Positions 59,110-64,000 of a stretch of 64,000 nucleotides of DNA are shown one piece after another (within the stretch, counting starts at the first letter, position 1; every line of letters begins with the position of its first letter). The stretch is from Macrostomum hystrix (taxonomy: Eukaryota; Platyhelminthes; Macrostomidae). Location: the NCBI GenBank assembly GCA_950097015.1, contig CATNEN010000034.1, forward strand, positions 4,496,001 to 4,560,000. Direction: 5' to 3'. Made by a program: the position numbers and the translations under genes. The notes beneath the pieces were generated by a model that saw only the letters and a program-made list of their open reading frames with translations, made no database searches and was not told the DNA's origin.

Positions 59110-59810
59110 GATGGCGAGACAGGCGAGAGAGGGTGAGACAGGCGAGAGAGGGTGAGACAGGCGAGAGAGGGTGAGACAGGTGGGAGAGGGGGAGACAGGT
59201 GGGAGAGGGTGAGACAGGCGAGAGAGGTTGAGACAGGTGGGAGAGGGTGAGACAGGTGGGAGAGGGTGAGATGGGCGAGAGAGGGTGAGACAGGCGAGAG
59301 AGGGTGAGACAGGTGGGAGAGGGTGAGACGGGCGAGAGAGGAGAGAATAAGATAGGCAAGACAGGAGGTGAGACAGGTGAGAGAAGATAAGACAGATAAG
59401 AAGATAAGAGAGCGGGTGACACAGGTAAGAGAGCGGGTGACACAGGTAAGAGAGAGGGTGAGACAGGTAAGAGAGCGGGTGAGACAGGTAAGAGTGAGGG
59501 TGAGACAGGTAAGAGTGGGTGAGACAGGTTAGAGAGCGGGTGAGACAGGTTAGAGAGCGGGTGAGACAGGTAAGAGAGCGGGTGACACAGGTAAGAGAGG
59601 GTGAGACAGGTTAGAGAGCGGGTGAGACAGGTAAGAGTGAGGGTGAGACAGGTAAGAGTGAGGGTGAGACAGGTAAGTGAGGGTGAGAAAGGTGAGAGAG
59701 GGTGAGACAGGTAAGAGAGCGGGTGAGACAGGTAAGAGAGCGGGTGAGACAGGTAAGAGTGAGGGTGAGACAGGTAAGAGAGGGTAAGGTGAGAGGGTGA
59801 GACAGGTTAG
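59110..59810. repeat. About 21-bp GAGACAGG repeat
   Basis: Units like GTGAGACAGGTAAGAGAGCG with length variants of 17 to 22 bp. The left third uses GGCGAGAGAG and GGTGGGAGAG forms. Confidence 0.93.
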
Positions 59811-60399
59811 GAGCTGAGACGGGATACCAAAGACTGGAATCAGACAGGAAAAGGCAAAGATAGACAAAAACTCATCTCCAAGCAGTCTTATATGCTAAGC
59901 TACAAGGCAGACAGCTGTAACTGGAGAAACAAATAATTATCCATCAGTCACGTCCGAAAGTCGCGCAGTTGAGTTCTAATGTAACGGAGCACATATCCCA
60001 GGCCAGTCAGCAGCGCGAGTATCAGGGTAGGCTTATAGGGGGCCCAGCATACAGCAGGATTAATTGTTGACTTATCTACCATCGCAGGGGAGGAAGCATG
60101 CTGCTCAATCATTGTCAAATTATTCCAACCAAGCAAAGGCAAAGAGTCCTGACAGCTGACACAAGAGTGACACATAATTCACAGACATTCAGGTAAGTTA
60201 GGTAGTCTGATTAAAGCTAAGAGGAAAGGTGAATAATGCTCTTTACTATTTTTCTTCAGCTAGAAGAGATTGAGTGTTCATGGTTCATCAAAGCTTGACG
60301 CCGGAAGACCCAATGCAGGCTGAAGAAAGTACATTGAAAAGGCTTGGAAATGTCCAGAGACTTAAGCAGATGCGACAGCAGTCATAGACCAAGTCTAAG

Positions 60400-60640
60400 G
60401 ATCTGTGACTTCAAAATGTGAGGATCTGTGACTTCTAAATCTGAGGATCTGTCACTTCTAAATATGAGGATCTGTGAATTCTAAATATGAGGATCTGTCA
60501 CTTCTAAATGTGAGGATCTGTGACTTCTAAATATGAGGATCTGTCACTTCTAAATCTGAGGATCTGTGACTTCTAAATATGAGGATCTGTGACTTCTAAA
60601 TCTGAGGATCTGTGACTTCTAAATTTGAGGATTTGTGAGC
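60400..60640. repeat. 23-bp repeat, about ten copies
   Basis: Units like GAGGATCTGTGACTTCTAAA in the Ig2 intron, alternating GTGAC and GTCAC. Confidence 0.93.
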
Positions 60641-61709
60641 ATGAGTTTCGTCTCTGAGTCTAAAGCCATACACGCAGGCCATAGACCACAAAGAGTAAAT
60701 GCTGATGCATTTGCTGGGATGCACAATCAGGCGGGACACACAGGGGAACTGAGGAAGCGGGCGGTCAAAGAGTGAACAAATGCCGCTCATCATATGAAAG
60801 GGTCGGGGCCGGGGCAGATTAAAACTAACCCGACTGTATCCAAGGCGCAGACAAAGGCGGCCCAAATGAGGGAGGCCGCGCTGCTAATGTGGAATTATTC
60901 AGATTAATTAAGTCGGCACAAAGTGAAGTCTAAAAGGTTCTGCTTCCTCAGCCGTCTTGTCAGGTTGCTGGCGGCGAGGCGAGTTCCAAACGGGGGTAGG
61001 GCTGGATGACAAATCCACATCAGATCCACATAGAGAGATGAGGCAGTGGGAGACTGATGCTTTTGGGTAAGTAAATTGAGCAGACGATTTTTTTGAGGAA
61101 ATCAGATTCACTGAGGCCATCGAGTTCAGATGGATAATCTTTTCTATATGGCCTGTGCAACACCACCAGCCAAGGAATAAGCCCATTTTGACTCCATTTG
61201 ACTAGTCTAGCGAAATCTGAAAAAAATAATGTAGAAAAAGCTTTCACTGATTTTCGGTAGAGCGGACAGAAGCAGGGGGGGAGCTGCCTCATCAGTGAAG
61301 GCGCGGATGAGGGACGCACAGACAGACACTGAGCACGCTTGAACTGCTGCTACACGCAAAGGCCAAGCCAAGCGGCTACTGAGGATGTAAGGGATAAATA
61401 AAAAAAGAGACACAAGAAGATAAAGCAGAAACGCCAACGGCGGTGGGGAATTTTAGCGCCGTTGGGAAATTCAATTTGCAACTAGCCCGGGCTGAGATAG
61501 AGGAACAGAACTTATGAAGACACACAATTCTTTTAAGGATAACAAAAAGCACAAAATTTTTTTCGCTAACAGATAACCTAGCGGAGAATGGGAGCTGTTG
61601 GATTGCAGATGGACTCGGTAGTTTTAACAGGAAGTTGGAACCATGAATTGATAAAAAAGAAGATGGACTAAGAATGTAAGGACAATGAGGCTGGTGTGAT
61701 ATAGTGAGA

Positions 61710-62942
61710 AAATGTATGGCAGAGAGACAGTGGGGGAGAGACAGTGGGGCAGAGACAGTGGGGGAGAGACAGTGGGGGAGAGACAGTGGGGCAGAGACAG
61801 TGGGGCAGAGACAGTGGGGGAGAGACAGTGGGGGAGGGACAGTGGGGCAGAGACAGTGGGGGAGAGACAGTGGGGGAGAGACAGTGGGGCAGAGACAGTG
61901 GGGGAGAGACAGTGGGGCAGAGACAGTGGGGCAGAGACAGTGGGGGAGAGACAGTGGGGCAGAGACAGTGGGGGAGAGACAGTGGGGGAGAGACAGTGGG
62001 GGAGAGACAGTGGGGGAGAGACAGTGGGGGAGAGACAGTGGGGGAGAGACAGTGGGGCAGAGATAGTGGGGGAGAGACAGTGGGGGAGAGACAGTGGGGC
62101 AGAGACAGTGGGGGAGAGACAGTGGGGCAGAGATAGTGGGGGAGAGACAGTGGGGGAGAGAAAGTGGGGGAGAGACAGTGGGGGAGAGAAAGTGGGGGAG
62201 AGATAGTGGGGGAGAGACAGTGGAAGACAGTGGAGCCGAGACAATGGGGGAGAGACAGTGGGGGAGAGACAGTGGGGCAGAGATAGTGGGGGAGAGACAG
62301 TGGGGGAGAGAAAGTAGGGGAGAGACAGTGGGGGAGAGAAAGTGGGGGAGAGACAGTGGGGGAGAGAAAGTGGGGGAGAGACAGTGGGGGAGAGAAAGTG
62401 GGGGAGAGACAGTGGGAGACAGTGGAGCCGAGACAATGGGGGAGAGACAGTGGGGGAGAGACAGTGGGGGAGAGACAGTGGGGGAGAGACAGTGGGGGAG
62501 AGAAAGTGGGGGAGAGACAGTGGGGGAGAGAAAGTGGGGGAGAGACAGTGGGGGAGAGAAAGTGGGGGAGAGACAGTGGGGGAGAGAAAGTGGGGGAGAG
62601 ACATTGGGAGACAGTGGAGCCGAGACAATGGGGGAGAGACAGTGGGGGAGAGACAGTGGGGGAGAGAAAGTGGGGGAGAGACAGTGGGAGACAGTGGAGC
62701 CGAGACAATGGGGGAGAGACAGTGGGGGAGAGACAGTGGGGCAGAGATAGTGGGGGAGAGACATTGGGAGACAGTGGAGCCGAGACAATGGGGGAGAGAC
62801 AGTGGGGGAGAGACAGTGGGGCAGAGATAGTGGGGGAGAGACAGTGGGAGACAGTGGAGCCGAGACAATGGGGGAGAGACAGTGGGGGAGAGACAGCGGG
62901 GGAGAGACAGTGGGGAGAGACAGCGGGGGAGAGACAGTGGGG
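61710..62942. repeat. 15-bp G-rich minisatellite next to the Ig2 exon
   Basis: About 82 copies of GAGAGACAGTGGGGG, with five interspersed GGAGACAGTGGAGCCGAGAC blocks in the right half. Runs of five G's on plus. Ends about 45 bp from the donor of the first Ig2 exon. Long minus-strand frames fused to Ig2 are intron read-through. Confidence 0.96.
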
Positions 62943-62991
62943 GATACAAGCAGGAATCTTAATATTATAGGCCAAATATCAGACCACTCAC

Positions 62992-63168
62992 CAGTGGGGC
63001 TCATTGACAGTCGCGGTAGGCTGATGTCCAGTGGTATGTAGTCCTTGGTCCATGTGATTCTGGGCCGAGGCTCGCCAGCTACCTGACAGGTCAGCTTCAC
63101 ACGCTCGTCCTTTTCAACCACCTGCATGCCTGGTGCCTTTACAATGCGCGGAAACCCGAGCGGAATCA
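62992..63168 (-). CDS. Lar: Lar exon: N-terminal part of Ig2
   Basis: This is the most 5' exon in the window. It reads IPLGFPRIVKAPGMQVVEKD, RVKLTCQVAGEPRPRITWTK and DYIPLDISLPRLSMSPT, the first half of Ig2 with the B-strand Cys and the conserved Trp. LGFP, VVEK and ITWTKDYIPLD track the PGFP, VVEK and ISWFKDFLPVD landmarks of vertebrate LAR Ig2. It is 177 nt, phase 1-1, with acceptor TATCCCACAG and donor ACTG/GTGAGT. It is hemmed in by two minisatellites, one ending about 45 bp past the donor and one starting about 25 bp before the acceptor. The preceding exon (Ig1) must lie beyond 64000. Confidence 0.93.
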
Positions 63169-63194
63169 CTGTGGGATAGTTGAAATTTTACTTT

Positions 63195-63918
63195 CAGAGC
63201 ACTGATGGATCTGGAGGGTATATTGGCATCAGAGCTGATGGATCTGGAGGGTATATTGGCATCAGAGCTGATGGATCTGGAGGGTATATTGGCATCAGAG
63301 CTGATGGATCTGGAGGGTATATTGGCATCAGAGCACTGATGGATCTGGAGGGTATATTGGCATCAGAGCACTGATGGATCTGGAGGGTATATTGGCATCA
63401 GAGCACTGATGGATCTGGAGGGTATATTGGCATCAGAGCACTGATGGATCTGGAGGGTATATTGGCATCAGAGCACTGATGGATCTGGAGGGTATATTGG
63501 CATCAGAGCTGATGGATCTGGAGGGTATATTGGCATCAGAGCTGATGGATCTGGAGGGTATATTGGCATCAGAGCTGATGGATCTGGAGGGTATATTGGC
63601 ATCAGAGCTGATGGATCTGGAGGGTATATTGGCATCAGAGCTGATGGATCTGGAGGGTATATTGGCATCAGAGCACTGATGGATCTGGAGGGTATATTGG
63701 CATCAGAGCACTGATGGATCTGGAGGGTATATTGGCATCAGAGCTGATGGATCTAGACGGTATATTGGCATCAGAGCTGATGGATCTGGAGGGTATATTG
63801 GCATCAGAGCTGATGGATCTGGAGGGTATATTGGCATCAGAGCTGATGGATCTGGAGGGTATATTGGCATCAGAGCACTGATGGATCTGGAGGGCACATT
63901 GGCACCAGAGCACTGATG
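63195..63918. repeat. 33/35-bp minisatellite next to the Ig2 acceptor
   Basis: About 21 units with TGATGGATCTGGAGGGTATA and TTGGCATCAGAGC, with or without an extra AC. Starts about 25 bp upstream of the Ig2 acceptor, so the branch-point region overlaps the array edge. Confidence 0.96.
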
Positions 63919-64000
63919 GCTTAATCAGATGTTTTCACGGCTTCACAAATTGCACTAAATCGTTAAAAAAGTGAAGCTGGAGGATAATTTTCTATATATA

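Larger units (their letters stand above)
51893..62991 (-). other. Intron inside Ig2 (microexon A position)
   Basis: The 11-kb intron interrupts Ig2 where vertebrates insert microexon A. It is packed with seven minisatellites. The stretches 52576-53483, 54951-56109, 56926-57524, 57961-59109, 59811-60399 and 60641-61709 are unique or low-complexity without supported genes. I found no in-frame microexon with strong sites here. Confidence 0.75.

Noticed and set aside
59948-60175. 75-codon frame with a hydrophobic stretch (PTLILALLTGLGYVL)
   Set aside because: No homology, no splice-site support and a length expected by chance.
61376-63169. 597-codon minus frame joining Ig2 to a Ser-Pro-Leu repeat
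   Set aside because: Ig2 ends at a clear donor (62991) that joins the second Ig2 exon in phase; the repeat is intron.

Overview
The window is 64 kb of animal nuclear DNA that I read as the inside of one large gene on the minus strand: a LAR-type (type IIa) receptor protein tyrosine phosphatase. Thirteen coding exons are well supported. Read 5' to 3' (high to low coordinates), they encode Ig2 in two exons, Ig3 plus FN3-1, FN3-2 in two exons, FN3-3 to FN3-6 with one domain per exon, FN3-7, then one large exon with FN3-8, FN3-9, the membrane-proximal region and the transmembrane helix, a polyglutamine-bearing juxtamembrane exon, and the first half of the D1 phosphatase domain. Every junction has GT...AG borders and matching phases, so the frame runs through, apart from one apparent extra base in the FN3-3 exon. 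The signal peptide and Ig1 lie beyond position 64000. The catalytic cysteine loop, the rest of D1, and D2 lie before position 1.

The organism is a bilaterian invertebrate with a repeat-rich genome. The phosphatase domain is strongly conserved, while the extracellular domains are diverged. A flatworm or another spiralian would fit, but the sequence alone does not settle the species. Exons are GC-rich and about 5 kb in total; introns are AT-richer and long (up to about 17 kb).

Roughly a third of the window is tandem repeat: nearly thirty mostly unrelated minisatellites (units 11 to 119 bp, arrays up to 3 kb) plus CAG/CTG tracts, all intronic except the coding polyglutamine tract. Several arrays lie within a few tens of bases of splice sites, and two show higher-order repeat structure. 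Interspersed elements include a BEL/Pao LTR retrotransposon fragment (5' LTR, primer binding site, gag-protease-partial RT) lodged in a 30-bp minisatellite, two TTAA-flanked piggyBac-like non-autonomous elements (one a near-palindromic foldback), and several tRNA-derived SINE-like pieces. I see no independent host gene on the plus strand.

The observations most worth checking are candidate in-frame microexons in the Ig2/Ig3 and FN3-2/FN3-3 introns (vertebrate LAR receptors use microexons at the first position to select synaptic ligands), a possible internal promoter with its own signal peptide directly upstream of FN3-6, the 1-base frame disruption in the FN3-3 exon, and recurrent CCAAT-box motifs in several unrelated intronic repeats.
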